DNA of 64,000 bases from an uncultured Muribaculaceae bacterium (GCA_947174635.1 CAMWJS010000006.1:1-64000); one strand, 5' to 3'; counted from the first letter of the stretch, positions 44,173-53,787 are shown. A program made the numbers and translations. The notes: generated by a model not told the origin, from the sequence alone.

Positions 44173-46593
44173 ATGAAAAAGAGATGTGTAGCCGGCGCTG
44201 TGGCGTTGATGGCGGCGTGGCTGAGTGCCGATGCCAGACTTTGGATTAACGAGCTGATGCAGTCGAATATCGATTGCGTCTATGCGGCCGGTGACTTTCC
44301 CGATTCATGGTTTGAGATTTACAATGACGGCGATGCCGCCGTCCGTCTTAACGGTTACCGCGTGGGCACGAGCGAAGATTTCGAGAAAGCGTATGTGCTG
44401 ACCGGTTCGCTCGGTGTCGGCGCCAAAAACTATAATCTGATATACTGCGACAAGGTGGGGAGCGGTTACCATACCGATTTCCGCATCGACTCGGGTAAAG
44501 GGCAACTGTTCCTGTTCAGTCCTGACGGCGAGATTGTCGACTCGGTGTCGTTTCCCAAGATGCCGGCGCCAAATGTTGCCTACGGGCGAGTGACAGACGG
44601 GGGCGATGAATGGGGCTACGAGCTGAATGTCACGCCACGCGCGGCAAACTGCGGCGGAGTTACATCCTTGATATTGCCTGACCCTGAATTTTCGATAAAA
44701 GGCAGTGCACGCTATAACATAAAAAAACTTGAGGAGGTGACCATTGGCATACCGCAGGGGGTGGAGCTTCCTGCCGACACGCGTCTCTATGTGACTACCG
44801 ACGGTTCGGAGCCGACGGTTGACTCGCCTGTCTATGACAAAGAGGTCACTCTGCGGTCGTCGCAGTCGATGGTGATACGTGCCAAGCTGATATCGTCGGA
44901 AGCTATCTCTCCCCGTGCGGCCACGCAATCGTATATCTATCATCCGCGCGAAGTGGATATGCCGATTATTGCACTTAACACCAATCAGGATTATTTCGAT
45001 GACCCGGCTATAGGTCTATGGAACAATTTCGAGGAGAACTGGCGTCGGCCGGTCAATGTTGAGTATTTTCTTCCGTCGGGAGGGGAGTGCCCTATCAACC
45101 AGCTCGGAGAGTTGAGAATACATGGCGGATGGTCGAGAAACCATGCACAGAAGTCGCTTGCGGTGTATTCCAACAAGCGTTTCGGCACAAAGAAATACAG
45201 TTATCCGTTCTGGGATGACAAGCCCGGAGTGAAGAAATCCAAATCGTTTGTGCTCCGCAACGGCGGCAATGCGTTCACTGAGGCGCGCATCAACGACTCG
45301 TTCGTGCAGACGCTGTTCGGTCGCAACTGCGACAATCTCGACTGGCAGGCCTATCGTCCGGTCGTATGCTATATCAACGGCAAGTATCGCGGCATATATG
45401 CCCTGCGGCAGCGCTCGAACGAGGATTATGTGGAGGACTGTTACGACGGGCTGGAGGATATTGACATGCTTGAGAACTGGGAGGAGCTGAAGGCGGGTAG
45501 CACCGACAGCTTCGAGGCGTTAAAAGCACTCTATGAGAGCAATCCGACCTACGCACAGATGGAACAGGCAATCGACGTGGAGAATTTCGCAAATCTCTAT
45601 GTCGCCAACGCCTGGGCCACGAATACCGATTTCCCCGGCAACAATATCGTGATGTGGCGTCCGACGGCCGATGGCGGCAAGTGGCGCTGGATAATGAAAG
45701 ACCTTGACTTTCTGGCATCAAATCCTGCCGACTTCAACTATTTCGACTTCCTGCTGCATACCGGAAACTACAGTATCGGCGAGGCCAACGCGCACCATGC
45801 CGTGAAACTGTTCAAGGTGATGACCGGTCTGCCGGAATTTCGTGAGCGGCTGATTGACAGGTTCTTTGTATATTTAGGCGATTTCCTTCGTCCGTCAGTG
45901 ACGGCGTCGCTTATCGAAGAGCAGCGCGCTGAACTGATGCCCGAATATCGCGCGCATCTGCAGTGTTACGGCAATCCGACGAGTTATGAATGGTGGAACA
46001 GCCGTGTGGATTATCTGAAGCAGTGGTGCGCCGCACGCACGGAAGCGATGCCCGGAATTATCTGCGATTATTTCGGACTGGGCGAGCAGGTGGCGCTGAG
46101 TGTAGAGAGTGCCGGGTCAACGGTGAGCATCAATGATGTGGCTGTCAAAGGTGAGCGGTTTGAAGGCAAGTGGCCTGTTGGCCGCGCTGTCACCGTGAGA
46201 AGTGACAATGCCGGAAACGGATGGAAGGTGACCGTGACGTCGAAAAGCGGACGCAAGAACAGTTATGATGTCGAGTCTGACGAATATACGATAACGCCGA
46301 GCGCCAATGTGGCGTCAATCAGACTGGAGGCGCATCAGTTTTCGGGAGTCGGCAATGTCATTGCCGATGCGGAAGCGGGTGTGAGTGTCAGTGTGTGCGG
46401 AAAAATCGTAGTCGTCGAGTCTGACGAGGCGATAGAGTCGGTGTGCGTAGCCGATGCGGCGGGTCGCAATGTGGCGTCGGCCTTTCCGTCGGCCGGGGCG
46501 GCTATGGTTGAAATCGGCGGCAAGGGGATATATGTGGTTGAGGTGACGCTCGCCGACGGGTCGCGCACTGTAAGAAAAGTGGCTGTGAGATGA
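44173..46593 (+). CDS. Secreted CotH-like protein with lamin-tail domain
   Basis: The start at 44173 (MKKRCVAGAVALMAAWLSADA) gives a signal peptide and 806 residues. A lamin-tail domain (about 20-135, WINELMQSN...DSWFEIYNDGD) is followed by a chitobiase-C-like strand domain (about 173-262, YVTTDGSEPTVDSPVY) and a CotH kinase-like domain (about 265-620, with LRIHGGWSRNHAQKSL, YRGIYALRQRSNEDYVED and WRWIMKDLDF). A sorting-like tail ends the protein. CotH proteins are atypical protein kinases in spore formers; the role in Bacteroidetes is unclear. It is coupled to the next gene by ATGA. Confidence 0.8.
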   Translation: MKKRCVAGAVALMAAWLSADARLWINELMQSNIDCVYAAGDFPDSWFEIYNDGDAAVRLNGYRVGTSEDFEKAYVLTGSLGVGAKNYNLIYCDKVGSGYHTDFRIDSGKGQLFLFSPDGEIVDSVSFPKMPAPNVAYGRVTDGGDEWGYELNVTPRAANCGGVTSLILPDPEFSIKGSARYNIKKLEEVTIGIPQGVELPADTRLYVTTDGSEPTVDSPVYDKEVTLRSSQSMVIRAKLISSEAISPRAATQSYIYHPREVDMPIIALNTNQDYFDDPAIGLWNNFEENWRRPVNVEYFLPSGGECPINQLGELRIHGGWSRNHAQKSLAVYSNKRFGTKKYSYPFWDDKPGVKKSKSFVLRNGGNAFTEARINDSFVQTLFGRNCDNLDWQAYRPVVCYINGKYRGIYALRQRSNEDYVEDCYDGLEDIDMLENWEELKAGSTDSFEALKALYESNPTYAQMEQAIDVENFANLYVANAWATNTDFPGNNIVMWRPTADGGKWRWIMKDLDFLASNPADFNYFDFLLHTGNYSIGEANAHHAVKLFKVMTGLPEFRERLIDRFFVYLGDFLRPSVTASLIEEQRAELMPEYRAHLQCYGNPTSYEWWNSRVDYLKQWCAARTEAMPGIICDYFGLGEQVALSVESAGSTVSINDVAVKGERFEGKWPVGRAVTVRSDNAGNGWKVTVTSKSGRKNSYDVESDEYTITPSANVASIRLEAHQFSGVGNVIADAEAGVSVSVCGKIVVVESDEAIESVCVADAAGRNVASAFPSAGAAMVEIGGKGIYVVEVTLADGSRTVRKVAVR

Positions 46594-46976
46594 AGCGGAG
46601 ACTGACCCGGATGATGCTTGTCGCGGCAATGGCCGCAGCTGTGCAGTGTGCAGTGGCGGAGAGTGCGTTGCAGTTTGCCGACACTGTGATTGATGTGGGC
46701 GATGTGAGCCGCAGCTCCTATATGCATGGATGTGTGTTCAGGTTTGTCAATATGTCGGACAGTGCTGTGTGCGTCTATGGGGCGACCACGACATGCGCGT
46801 GCACTGTGCCCGATTATCCGCGTGAGCCTGTAGAGCCGGGTGGCAGCGGTGAGGTGAGGGTCGAATTTGATGCCACCGGACAGCCTGTCGGGCCTTTTGT
46901 GAAGAAGCTCAAGGTAATGGACACGTCAAGTCCGGGCAATGCGACTGTGCTGAAAGTGACGGGGCGTGTGATTTAG
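46590..46976 (+). CDS. DUF1573-domain secreted protein
   Basis: This 128-residue protein has a signal peptide (about residues 1-24, ending AVA). The rest is a DUF1573 Ig-like domain: DTVIDVGDVSRSS at the start, TTCACTVPDYP with the paired cysteines, then EPGGSGEVRVEFDATGQ. Its function is unknown; such domains are found in envelope proteins. The start codon overlaps the CotH stop as ATGA, so both are made together. Confidence 0.78.
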   Translation: MKRRLTRMMLVAAMAAAVQCAVAESALQFADTVIDVGDVSRSSYMHGCVFRFVNMSDSAVCVYGATTTCACTVPDYPREPVEPGGSGEVRVEFDATGQPVGPFVKKLKVMDTSSPGNATVLKVTGRVI

Positions 46977-47011
46977 CCCCCAATATTTGTTAACACTGAC
47001 TAAGGCTCTTG

Positions 47012-47935
47012 TTATCCGCGGTCGGCGGTGCGGTAGGCTGTCGGGGGCATGCCCATGATTTTTGTGAACAGGCGCGAGAAATAGTATGTGTCGTCAAATC
47101 CGAGTTTGGCGGCTATCTGGTTGATGCTCATGTCGGTGGAGTCGAGCATCTGGCAGGCGGCCTGCATTTTGATGAGATTGAAATAGGATATCGGGGCATG
47201 GCCGACCGAACGCTTGAATATGGTCGAGAAATGGTTGGGGGTGTAGCCGGTGAATTGTGCAATCTGCGCGAGGGATATGCGCCGTTCGAGGTTTTCTTTC
47301 ATGAACTTTATCGCTGAACGGCATGCTGCCTCGGTGGCAGTCGGAGATGTCTCGGAAGATGATGCGCCTGCGAGGCGGAACTGGCGTATGTAGCGCAAGG
47401 AACCGAGGTAGTGATGGAAAAGCGACAGGGCGTAGTGTAGGTTTTCGATGCTGTATCCGGCCTTGAGCGTGAAGTATATTTCCTCGAAGAGGGCCGTGCG
47501 GTCGGATATGCGCGAGTTGCTTGCCGGGGCGATGAGGTGGGGGGTGTGCATTCCGGCGGCATATTGTGGGGCGAGTGTGCCGTTGAAGTGTATCCAGTAG
47601 ATGGTCCAGGGGCATCTGTCATCGGAGCCGTAGGCATGCGGCCGGTCGTGAGGCAGGATGAAGAACTGGCCGTCGCCGACGTCGTAGCGGGTGTCGCCGA
47701 GACGGTACCATCCGCGCCCTTCAACGCAGTATATCAGCACGAACTGGCCGGGCGCCTCGCGACGTTCGCGGAAGTGGTGGCGCGCCGTCGGGTAGTAGCC
47801 GATGTCGGTGATGTGGAGGGCGGCGCCGAGACTGTCGCGTTCGAGCATGTCGGTAATCATTTTGGGTATGACGAGCGAACGTTGTCCGCGGAAACCTTCT
47901 TTGATGCGTATCATGGCGGAATGTTTTGTAGACAT
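47012..47935 (-). CDS. AraC-family transcriptional regulator
   Basis: I use the ATG at 47935 (MSTKHSAMIRIKEGF), 307 residues; an upstream in-frame ATG would add 38 unlikely residues. The N-terminal cupin-like sensing domain (about 30-130, YCVEGRGWYRLGD, GQFFILPHDRPHAYG) is of the sugar-responsive AraC type. Two HTH motifs follow (about 205-300, ISLAQIAQFTGYTPNHFSTIFKRS and DDTYYFSRLFTKIMG). It probably senses a sugar in the cytoplasm. A TATATTTG box on the minus strand (47970-47963) is a likely -7 element. It is convergent to the CotH-DUF1573 operon and divergent from recA. Confidence 0.88.
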   Translation of the reverse strand: MSTKHSAMIRIKEGFRGQRSLVIPKMITDMLERDSLGAALHITDIGYYPTARHHFRERREAPGQFVLIYCVEGRGWYRLGDTRYDVGDGQFFILPHDRPHAYGSDDRCPWTIYWIHFNGTLAPQYAAGMHTPHLIAPASNSRISDRTALFEEIYFTLKAGYSIENLHYALSLFHHYLGSLRYIRQFRLAGASSSETSPTATEAACRSAIKFMKENLERRISLAQIAQFTGYTPNHFSTIFKRSVGHAPISYFNLIKMQAACQMLDSTDMSINQIAAKLGFDDTYYFSRLFTKIMGMPPTAYRTADRG

Positions 47936-48058
47936 GGGTGCCGGGTATCTCCCTGCGATATACAAATATAGTAAAATTAGTGGGCAGGGGCATTTATTTG
48001 CATGCGCTGTTAACATTTGTTTTGTAGTGTGTGTCGCATTGTTGCCCATGTGCGGTTG

Positions 48059-48066
48059 TATCTTTG
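48059..48066 (+). promoter_or_regulatory. Putative -7 box of recA
   Basis: TATCTTTG at 48059-48066 is a full match to TAnnTTTG, 40 bp before the recA start. No TTG lies at exactly 20 nt upstream; the nearest (48039-48041) gives 17 nt. I see no obvious LexA-type box. Confidence 0.45.
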
Positions 48067-48106
48067 CATTACAGAATTAAAATACTCCCTCTAAAAATTC
48101 AATGTT

Positions 48107-49291
48107 ATGGCAAGTGAAAAGACTAAAAAGGCGACAGCCGCAAAAGATAAGGAAAAATTAAACGGTAAGGACGCGAAACTCAATGCGCTCAAGGCGGCGA
48201 TGGGCAAAATCGAAAAGGATTTCGGACGCGGCGCGATAATGCGTCTTGGCGATACTTCGGTGGAAAATGTGGAGGTGATACCGACCGGGTCGATAGGGCT
48301 TAACTATGCGTTGGGCGTGGGCGGTTTTCCAAAGGGACGAATAATAGAGATATTCGGTCCGGAGTCGTCGGGCAAGACCACGCTTGCCATTCATGCCATA
48401 GCGCAGGTGCAGAAGCAGGGTGGCATAGCCGCCATCATTGACGCCGAGCACGCTTTCGACCGGTTTTATGCGGCTAAACTCGGTGTGGATGTCAACGAAC
48501 TGCTGATGTCGCAGCCCGACAACGGCGAGCAGGCACTGGAGATTGTGGAGCAGCTGGTGCGTTCGGCTGCCGTGGATCTGATAGTGGTCGACTCGGTGGC
48601 CGCGCTTACCCCCAAGAACGAGATAGAGGGGGAGATGGGTGACCGCAACATGGGTTTGCAGGCACGCCTGATGTCGCAGGCTATGCGCAAGCTGACCGGA
48701 GCGATTTCGCGCACCAACACCACGTGTATCTTCATCAATCAGCTTCGTGCGAATATCGGGGCGATGTTCGCTCCGTCGGAGGTGACTACCGGAGGCAATG
48801 CGCTGAAATTCTATTCGTCGGTCAGGGTCGAGATACGTCCGGGCACTTCGGTGAAGGACGGAGAAAATGTGCTGGGGCGTCACGCTAAGGTGAAAGTGGT
48901 GAAGAATAAGGTGGCGCCTCCGTTCCGCCGTTGTGAGTTCGACATCATGTTCGGCGAGGGTATTTCGCAGGCATACGAGATACTTGACCTCGGTGTGGAA
49001 TATAACGTGGTGCAGAAATCAGGGTCATGGTTCCGTTACGGAGGAACGAATATTGCGCAGGGCCGTGATGCCGCGAAACGTGTGATAGAGGACAATCCGG
49101 AACTTGCCGCCGAGCTTGAGGCAAAAATCATGGCCGCGCTTGCCGAGGCTGAGAACAAGGGCAAGTCAAAGCCACGGAAGGTGTCGGCTAAGGAAGTGGA
49201 GGCCGAAACTGAAGCTGTGGTTGAGGATGATGAGCTCGACGATATGCTCGATGATGAAGAGCTTGAGTCGATGGAGCTCGACGAACTTTGA
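48107..49291 (+). CDS. recA: Recombinase RecA
   Basis: The 394-residue protein shows the RecA core: Walker [10 protein letters not shown] near residue 84-92, Walker B-type [10 protein letters not shown], the [11 protein letters not shown] region and the INQLRANIG segment. RecA carries out homologous strand exchange and stimulates self-cleavage of repressors. The C-terminal about 50 residues are a very acidic tail ([21 protein letters not shown] region), longer than in E. coli. The N-terminal lysine-rich extension of about 25 residues is common in Bacteroidetes. A 138-bp palindrome follows 32 bp after the stop. Confidence 0.98.
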   Translation: MASEKTKKATAAKDKEKLNGKDAKLNALKAAMGKIEKDFGRGAIMRLGDTSVENVEVIPTGSIGLNYALGVGGFPKGRIIEIFGPESSGKTTLAIHAIAQVQKQGGIAAIIDAEHAFDRFYAAKLGVDVNELLMSQPDNGEQALEIVEQLVRSAAVDLIVVDSVAALTPKNEIEGEMGDRNMGLQARLMSQAMRKLTGAISRTNTTCIFINQLRANIGAMFAPSEVTTGGNALKFYSSVRVEIRPGTSVKDGENVLGRHAKVKVVKNKVAPPFRRCEFDIMFGEGISQAYEILDLGVEYNVVQKSGSWFRYGGTNIAQGRDAAKRVIEDNPELAAELEAKIMAALAEAENKGKSKPRKVSAKEVEAETEAVVEDDELDDMLDDEELESMELDEL

Positions 49292-49323
49292 CGTATTGGA
49301 AAATAATCTGAGCCGGGTCAGGA

Positions 49324-49461
49324 GGGTGTTGCATAACTCTGAAAAATGATGCCGGCATGTAGGGACGCACGGCTCGTGCGTCCGCTAACATGCTGATTGT
49401 CAGGCGTTAGGTTCGGACGCACGAGCCGTGCGTCCCTACAACATTAGGTTATGCAACACCC
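49324..49461. repeat. 138-bp palindromic element, copy 3
   Basis: The outer arms are GGGTGTTGCATAAC (49324-49337) and its complement (49448-49461); pairing extends six more bases on each side, to 49318 and 49467. The hairpins GGACGCACG/CGTGCGTCC are present twice, and the centre has CTGATTGTCAG. It lies between convergent recA and tdk and probably ends transcription for both. Compared with the other copies, the arm base change GCAGAACT to GCATAAC occurs on both sides. Confidence 0.9.
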
Positions 49462-49484
49462 TCCTGATTACGTAAGGGGTGGGG

Positions 49485-50108
49485 TCAGAGGAACGGCAGG
49501 GCGTCGCGTGAGGATTGCTCGATGCGTTTGTTGCGCCAGCATTTGCGGCACACGGCAATGTAGCGGTCGTCGCCGCCGATTTCAACCTGGTCGCCTTCTT
49601 CCACGAAGTCGCCGTTGGCGTCGATGCGGGCGTTGATGATGGTCTTGTGGCCGCAGGTGCAGGTCGATTTGATTTCGTCGATGGTGTCGGCAATCTCAAA
49701 GAGGCGGCGTGAGCCTTCGAAGAGGTGTGACTGGAAGTCGGTGCGCAGGCCGTAGCAAATCACATTTGAGCCGAAGTCGTCGACCACGCGCGACAGCTGG
49801 TCGACCTGCTCGGCGGTGAGAAACTGGGCCTCGTCAATCAGGAACCAGTCGATTACCGCCATGGTTTTCTCAAACATGTCGTGGGCAAACTCGTAGAGGT
49901 CGGTGTCGTGATAAATCCATTGGCATTTACGCTCTATTCCTATGCGCGATTTGATGACGTTGTCTTTGTCGCGGGTGTCGATGACAGGCTTCATGCAGAG
50001 GTAGCGCATGTTGCGTTCCTCGAAGTTGTAGGCTGTGGTGAGTAGCAGGGCTGTCTTGGCTGAGCCCATCGTGCCGTATCTGAAATAGAGTTTGCCTTTG
50101 CGGTTCAT
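49485..50108 (-). CDS. tdk: Thymidine kinase
   Basis: The start at 50108 (MNRKGKLYFRYGTMGSAKT) gives 207 residues, normal for type II thymidine kinase. It phosphorylates thymidine in the salvage pathway. P-loop GTMGSAKT has Ala where most P-loops have Gly before Lys. The WFLIDEAQFL catalytic-base region and the zinc cysteines (CTCG and CRKC) are present. It is convergent with recA. Confidence 0.95.
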   Translation of the reverse strand: MNRKGKLYFRYGTMGSAKTALLLTTAYNFEERNMRYLCMKPVIDTRDKDNVIKSRIGIERKCQWIYHDTDLYEFAHDMFEKTMAVIDWFLIDEAQFLTAEQVDQLSRVVDDFGSNVICYGLRTDFQSHLFEGSRRLFEIADTIDEIKSTCTCGHKTIINARIDANGDFVEEGDQVEIGGDDRYIAVCRKCWRNKRIEQSSRDALPFL

Positions 50109-50229
50109 GGTCGGGGGGATAAAAAAAAGTGGACGGTGATGAAAAATTCCACCCAAAGATAAAACTTTTCATTCCCATCCACAAATAATTCCTGCAAAAG
50201 TTGTCAACAGTGGAGCTGACAGCTGCGGC

Positions 50230-50988
50230 CTATTTCATGTAGAAGCACTGCACTTTGCCTACGGGGAGTTTTCCCTCGAGTTTGAGGGGGATGTGTCCGG
50301 AGTCGGTTGATATCCAGGCTTCCATGTCGTCGGAGCTTTTCTTGCCCCCTTCGGCGGTGAAGCTGAATGATATCTTGTAGGCCGGATATTCGGTCTTGTC
50401 GATATTGACGTTCTCGAGTCCGTGGTAGGTGATTGTCAGTTTCTCCTTTCGTTTTCCGGAGAATACGGTGAGCTCTTTTTTGTCGCCGGGTTTCATGCCG
50501 GCGTAGTCGAGCGAGCGCATGTAGTAGAAAGAGCTCAGCATGTCGAGGGTGAGCCCGTCGGCTTCAAGCTGCAATTCGGAAGCAGTGAGTTTGTCTTTTT
50601 TTGATTTCTGTTTCCATCGGCGGCATGTGGCGGTGACGTGGTTGCCTTTTCGGGTGTAGTTGATGAGGTCGCGTTTGTATTCACCTCCTTCATGGGTTAT
50701 TTTTTCGTAGTAGGAAGGTTCCATGGTGGCGATGTTCATCTGTCCGAGCAGGGTGTCGCGCACGGCATAGAATGCGTCCGCCCATTTCTCGGAGCGGGCA
50801 GTGAGCCGGGCTTTTATGGAGTTTGCGTCGGCTCTGCGGGTCGAGAGATTGACAGTTCCGGCCTGTTTGTTGACAAGTCCCCATTTATACATGACGCGAT
50901 AGTCAATCGACTCGCCGTCAGTGACTCTTGCACCGCTGTAAAAAGAGATGCCGGCCACGAATAAAAGTAAGAATAAAATTTTTTTCAT
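50230..50988 (-). CDS. DUF3108-domain secreted protein
   Basis: The 252-residue protein starts with a signal peptide (MKKILFLLLFVAGISFYSGA). The rest is a strand-rich DUF3108-type domain (IDYRVMYKWGLVNKQAGTVNL, AWISTDSGHIPLKLEGKLPVGKV). The family is widespread in Bacteroidetes and may bind a lipid or glycan at the envelope; the function is not known. It lies between GH2 and tdk on the same strand, with gaps of 88 and 121 bp. Confidence 0.8.
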   Translation of the reverse strand: MKKILFLLLFVAGISFYSGARVTDGESIDYRVMYKWGLVNKQAGTVNLSTRRADANSIKARLTARSEKWADAFYAVRDTLLGQMNIATMEPSYYEKITHEGGEYKRDLINYTRKGNHVTATCRRWKQKSKKDKLTASELQLEADGLTLDMLSSFYYMRSLDYAGMKPGDKKELTVFSGKRKEKLTITYHGLENVNIDKTEYPAYKISFSFTAEGGKKSSDDMEAWISTDSGHIPLKLEGKLPVGKVQCFYMK

Positions 50989-51020
50989 AACAATATGACA
51001 ATCTTACGGCCAAAAAGTTT

Positions 51021-51064
51021 AGACCCCTTCGCCGAGTGTTAACATTTATTTAGGGAAGGGGTCT
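51021..51064 (-). terminator. Possible terminator after the GH2 gene
   Basis: Arms AGACCCCTT (51021-51029) and AAGGGGTCT (51056-51064) pair over 9 bp with a 26-nt loop. On the minus strand the stem is followed by AAACTTTTTGG. The loop is long and the T-run short, so activity is uncertain. Confidence 0.4.
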
Positions 51065-51076
51065 TAATTCGGGAGA

Positions 51077-53605
51077 TTATTCGGCGGCGAGGGAAACGGT
51101 GGCGGGCTGAAGGCCGGGAGATGTTGCGGTGACGGTGAACGAGCCTTTGTTGCCGTTGTTCTGTGCTATAAGGAGGGCTTTGCCGTAGAAAGCTTTGCGG
51201 CTGTCAGCCTTGAAGCGCTCGTGGGTGTACTGGCAGCCGTTGTCGACACCGGCGTTGAATGCTGTGCCTTCGACTCTGAATGTGATGTTGTTGTCGGCCC
51301 AGGGACAGATGTTGCCTTCGGAGTCGATGACTTCGACCGTGAGATAGCAGAGATCGGTGCCGTCGGCGCTTATTACGTTGCGGTCGGGGGTGAGGCGTAT
51401 GGCGGCGGGAGCTCCGGCGGTTGTCACCGAGTCGCGTGCCACTTCTTTGCCGTTGCGGCGGCTAACGGCGGTGAGGGTGCCGGGAGTGAAGGGTATGCGC
51501 CATGAGGCGTGGAGTCGGTCAGGTGTCTTGCCGCTGACGCCCATCGATTTGCCGTTGAGGTAGAGTTCGACCTCGTCGGCGTTGTTGTAGTAGGCCATGA
51601 TGTCGATGTCCTGTCCTTCTTCCCAGTTCCAGTGGGGCAGGAGATGGAGCACGTCGGTGTCGTTCTGCCATTCGCTCTGATAGAGGTAATACACATCTTT
51701 GGGGAATCCGGCGAGGTCAACGATGCCGAAGTAGCTGCTTCGCGCGGGCCATTCGTAGGGAGTGGGTTCGCCGATGTAGTCGAAGCCGGTCCATACAAAC
51801 TGTCCGGAGATGAAATCTTTGTCGCGGACATGTTTCATGGTCTCTTCATGAGAGCTGCCCCAGGGCACGTAGCAGTTGTCGTAGGAAGAGCATGACATGG
51901 AGTCGTGGTAGAAGGGGCGGTCCCAGCTGTCGGGCCATATATAGTTGTGGTCGGCGGGCATCATGTAGAAGCCGCGTGTCGACAGGCCTGAGACGCTTTC
52001 GGTGATGACAAACGGTTTGCCGGGGAAGTTTTTGGGTACGTCGGCGAGCCATCCGTTCTGATAGTTGTAGCCGATGATGTCGAGAGCTCCGGAGCGGTAT
52101 AGGTGGTTGTAGGTGGCGGCTTCGTTGCATCCGGCAGTGATGGGTCGGGTGGAGTCGAGGTCGCGCACGCGGTCGGCGAGTTTCTTTGTGAGCAGAGCGT
52201 TGACCGACATTTCGTTGCCCTCGATGTCGGTCTGTTCGACTGCGTGGCCGAAGTTGAGCAGCAGGTTGGCCTGAGCGAGCGAAAGGGTGTCGGCGTCGGC
52301 GTGGGTCCATTGCTCGAGCACTTCGTTGCCGATGCTCCATACGATTACCGACGGGTGATTACGGTCGCGGCGTATGAAGTCGTCGAGGTCGCGCTCATGC
52401 CACTCGTTGAAATGGTTGGCGTAGTCGTAGGCGGTCTTGCGTTTGCGCCACATGTCGAAGGCTTCGTCCATCACCATAAATCCCATCTCGTCGCAAAGGT
52501 CGAGAAACTCGGGCGCGGGAGGGTTGTGGGAAGTGCGTATTGCGTTGCATCCCATCGCTTTCAGTATTGACAGCTGGCGGCGTATGGCGGCTTTGTTTAC
52601 TACAGCGCCGAGGGCACCGGCGTCGTGGTGGAGGCATACGCCGTTGAGTTTCATCGGCGAGCCGTTGAGGGAGAAGCCTTTGTCGGCATCGAAGCAGAAG
52701 GAGCGGAAGCCGGTGCGGGTGACGTCGGAGTCGAGTGATTTCCCGTCGGCGGCATCGGTCAGTTCGGTGGTGACGGTGTAAAGAGCCGGCGACTCGGGGC
52801 TCCAGAGTTGCGGCGACTTGACGGCGAGAGTGTTGCTGACGAGGGTGTCGCTGCCGGCCGCGACAGTTAGCCGTGACTGGCGCGACGCGAGTTTTTTGCC
52901 CTTGGAGTCCCGGACGGTGGTTGTTACTTTGACCTGGCGTGGTGTTGCCGAGGTGTTGTCGATGGTGGCGTTGACGGTTATTTTGTTGCCGTCGGTGGTG
53001 ATATGGGTGCCGTCCTTGGGTATGAATACGTTGTTTTCGGCGCGGAGCCACACGTTGCGGTATATGCCGCATCCGGAGTACCAGCGCGAGTTGGGCTGGT
53101 CGGCGTTGTCGATTTTTACGGCTATGGTGTTTTCTCCGTCATTCAGCAGGCCGGTGGCATCGATGCTGAAAGATGCGTAGCCGTAGGGTCGTCCGCCGGC
53201 GTAGTGTCCGTTGACATAGACCGAAGAGTTCATGTATGCGCCGTCAAAATCGATGAATATGCGTTTACCTTCTGCACCATTGGGTAGGGTGAATGTCTTG
53301 CGGTACCATCCTATTCCGCCGGGCAGTGCGCCGCCTCCGGTTCCGGCCGGATTGTCCTTGCTGAAGTCACCTTCGATGGCCCAGTCGTGGGGCAGTGACA
53401 GTGGACGCCACGCAGAGTCGTTGAATCCGGTAGTCTCGGCGCCGTTGATGTCGCCAAGATGGAACCTCCATCCGTGATTGAAGCTTTCTCCTTTGTGGAG
53501 CATTGTGGAGATGGAATTTACCGTGGCAGATGCTGTTTCTGCCAATGTCATTGCGCCTCCGGCCAGCAGTGCTGTCAGGGTCAGGGTGCACAAAGTTTTT
53601 TTCAT
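51077..53605 (-). CDS. GH2 beta-galactosidase with DUF4982-like and Ig-like C-terminal domains
   Basis: The 842-residue enzyme has a signal peptide (MKKTLCTLTLTALLAGGAMTLA). The GH2 sugar-binding domain (about 40-215, FNHGWRFHLGD, WYRKTFTLP), Ig-like (about 220-320) and barrel (about 325-610) domains are complete, with acid/base Glu428 in WSIGNEV and nucleophile Glu536 in VITESVSG. A DUF4982-type region (about 635-720, VELYLNGKSMGVSG) and an Ig-like domain follow. This is the common Bacteroidales exo-beta-galactosidase layout. It is monocistronic, with its own promoter, and lies outside the main PUL. Confidence 0.92.
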   Translation of the reverse strand: MKKTLCTLTLTALLAGGAMTLAETASATVNSISTMLHKGESFNHGWRFHLGDINGAETTGFNDSAWRPLSLPHDWAIEGDFSKDNPAGTGGGALPGGIGWYRKTFTLPNGAEGKRIFIDFDGAYMNSSVYVNGHYAGGRPYGYASFSIDATGLLNDGENTIAVKIDNADQPNSRWYSGCGIYRNVWLRAENNVFIPKDGTHITTDGNKITVNATIDNTSATPRQVKVTTTVRDSKGKKLASRQSRLTVAAGSDTLVSNTLAVKSPQLWSPESPALYTVTTELTDAADGKSLDSDVTRTGFRSFCFDADKGFSLNGSPMKLNGVCLHHDAGALGAVVNKAAIRRQLSILKAMGCNAIRTSHNPPAPEFLDLCDEMGFMVMDEAFDMWRKRKTAYDYANHFNEWHERDLDDFIRRDRNHPSVIVWSIGNEVLEQWTHADADTLSLAQANLLLNFGHAVEQTDIEGNEMSVNALLTKKLADRVRDLDSTRPITAGCNEAATYNHLYRSGALDIIGYNYQNGWLADVPKNFPGKPFVITESVSGLSTRGFYMMPADHNYIWPDSWDRPFYHDSMSCSSYDNCYVPWGSSHEETMKHVRDKDFISGQFVWTGFDYIGEPTPYEWPARSSYFGIVDLAGFPKDVYYLYQSEWQNDTDVLHLLPHWNWEEGQDIDIMAYYNNADEVELYLNGKSMGVSGKTPDRLHASWRIPFTPGTLTAVSRRNGKEVARDSVTTAGAPAAIRLTPDRNVISADGTDLCYLTVEVIDSEGNICPWADNNITFRVEGTAFNAGVDNGCQYTHERFKADSRKAFYGKALLIAQNNGNKGSFTVTATSPGLQPATVSLAAE

Positions 53606-53651
53606 GGTACGTATTTTATGTTAGAGCTATTATTAAATTAATGTATAATTG

Positions 53652-53682
53652 CAAATGTATGAAAAAAAGATAAAAAATACAA
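53652..53682 (-). promoter_or_regulatory. Promoter of the GH2 gene at 51077-53605
   Basis: On the minus strand TTG (53682-53680) and TACATTTG (53659-53652) are separated by 20 nt, matching the Bacteroidetes consensus. The leader would be about 40 nt. Confidence 0.65.
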
Positions 53683-53689
53683 TCGGAAA

Positions 53690-53721
53690 TTTGGATAATT
53701 GGAAAAAAAGTAATAACTTTG
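53690..53721 (+). promoter_or_regulatory. Promoter of tRNA-Ser
   Basis: TTTG (53690-53693) and TAACTTTG (53714-53721) are separated by 20 nt, a perfect match to the Bacteroidetes consensus, about 66 bp before the mature tRNA. It is back-to-back with the GH2 promoter, 7 bp apart. Confidence 0.7.
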
Positions 53722-53787
53722 CACTCGCAATGAGGATCGGACAACAGCGGTTGCTTAAAAACGGACTCCTTGCATAAAATATTCAAA

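Noticed and set aside
47936-48049. N-terminal extension of the AraC regulator by 38 residues.
   Set aside because: The extension covers the promoter-like TATATTTG box and has no domain sense; the ATG at 47935 is preferred.
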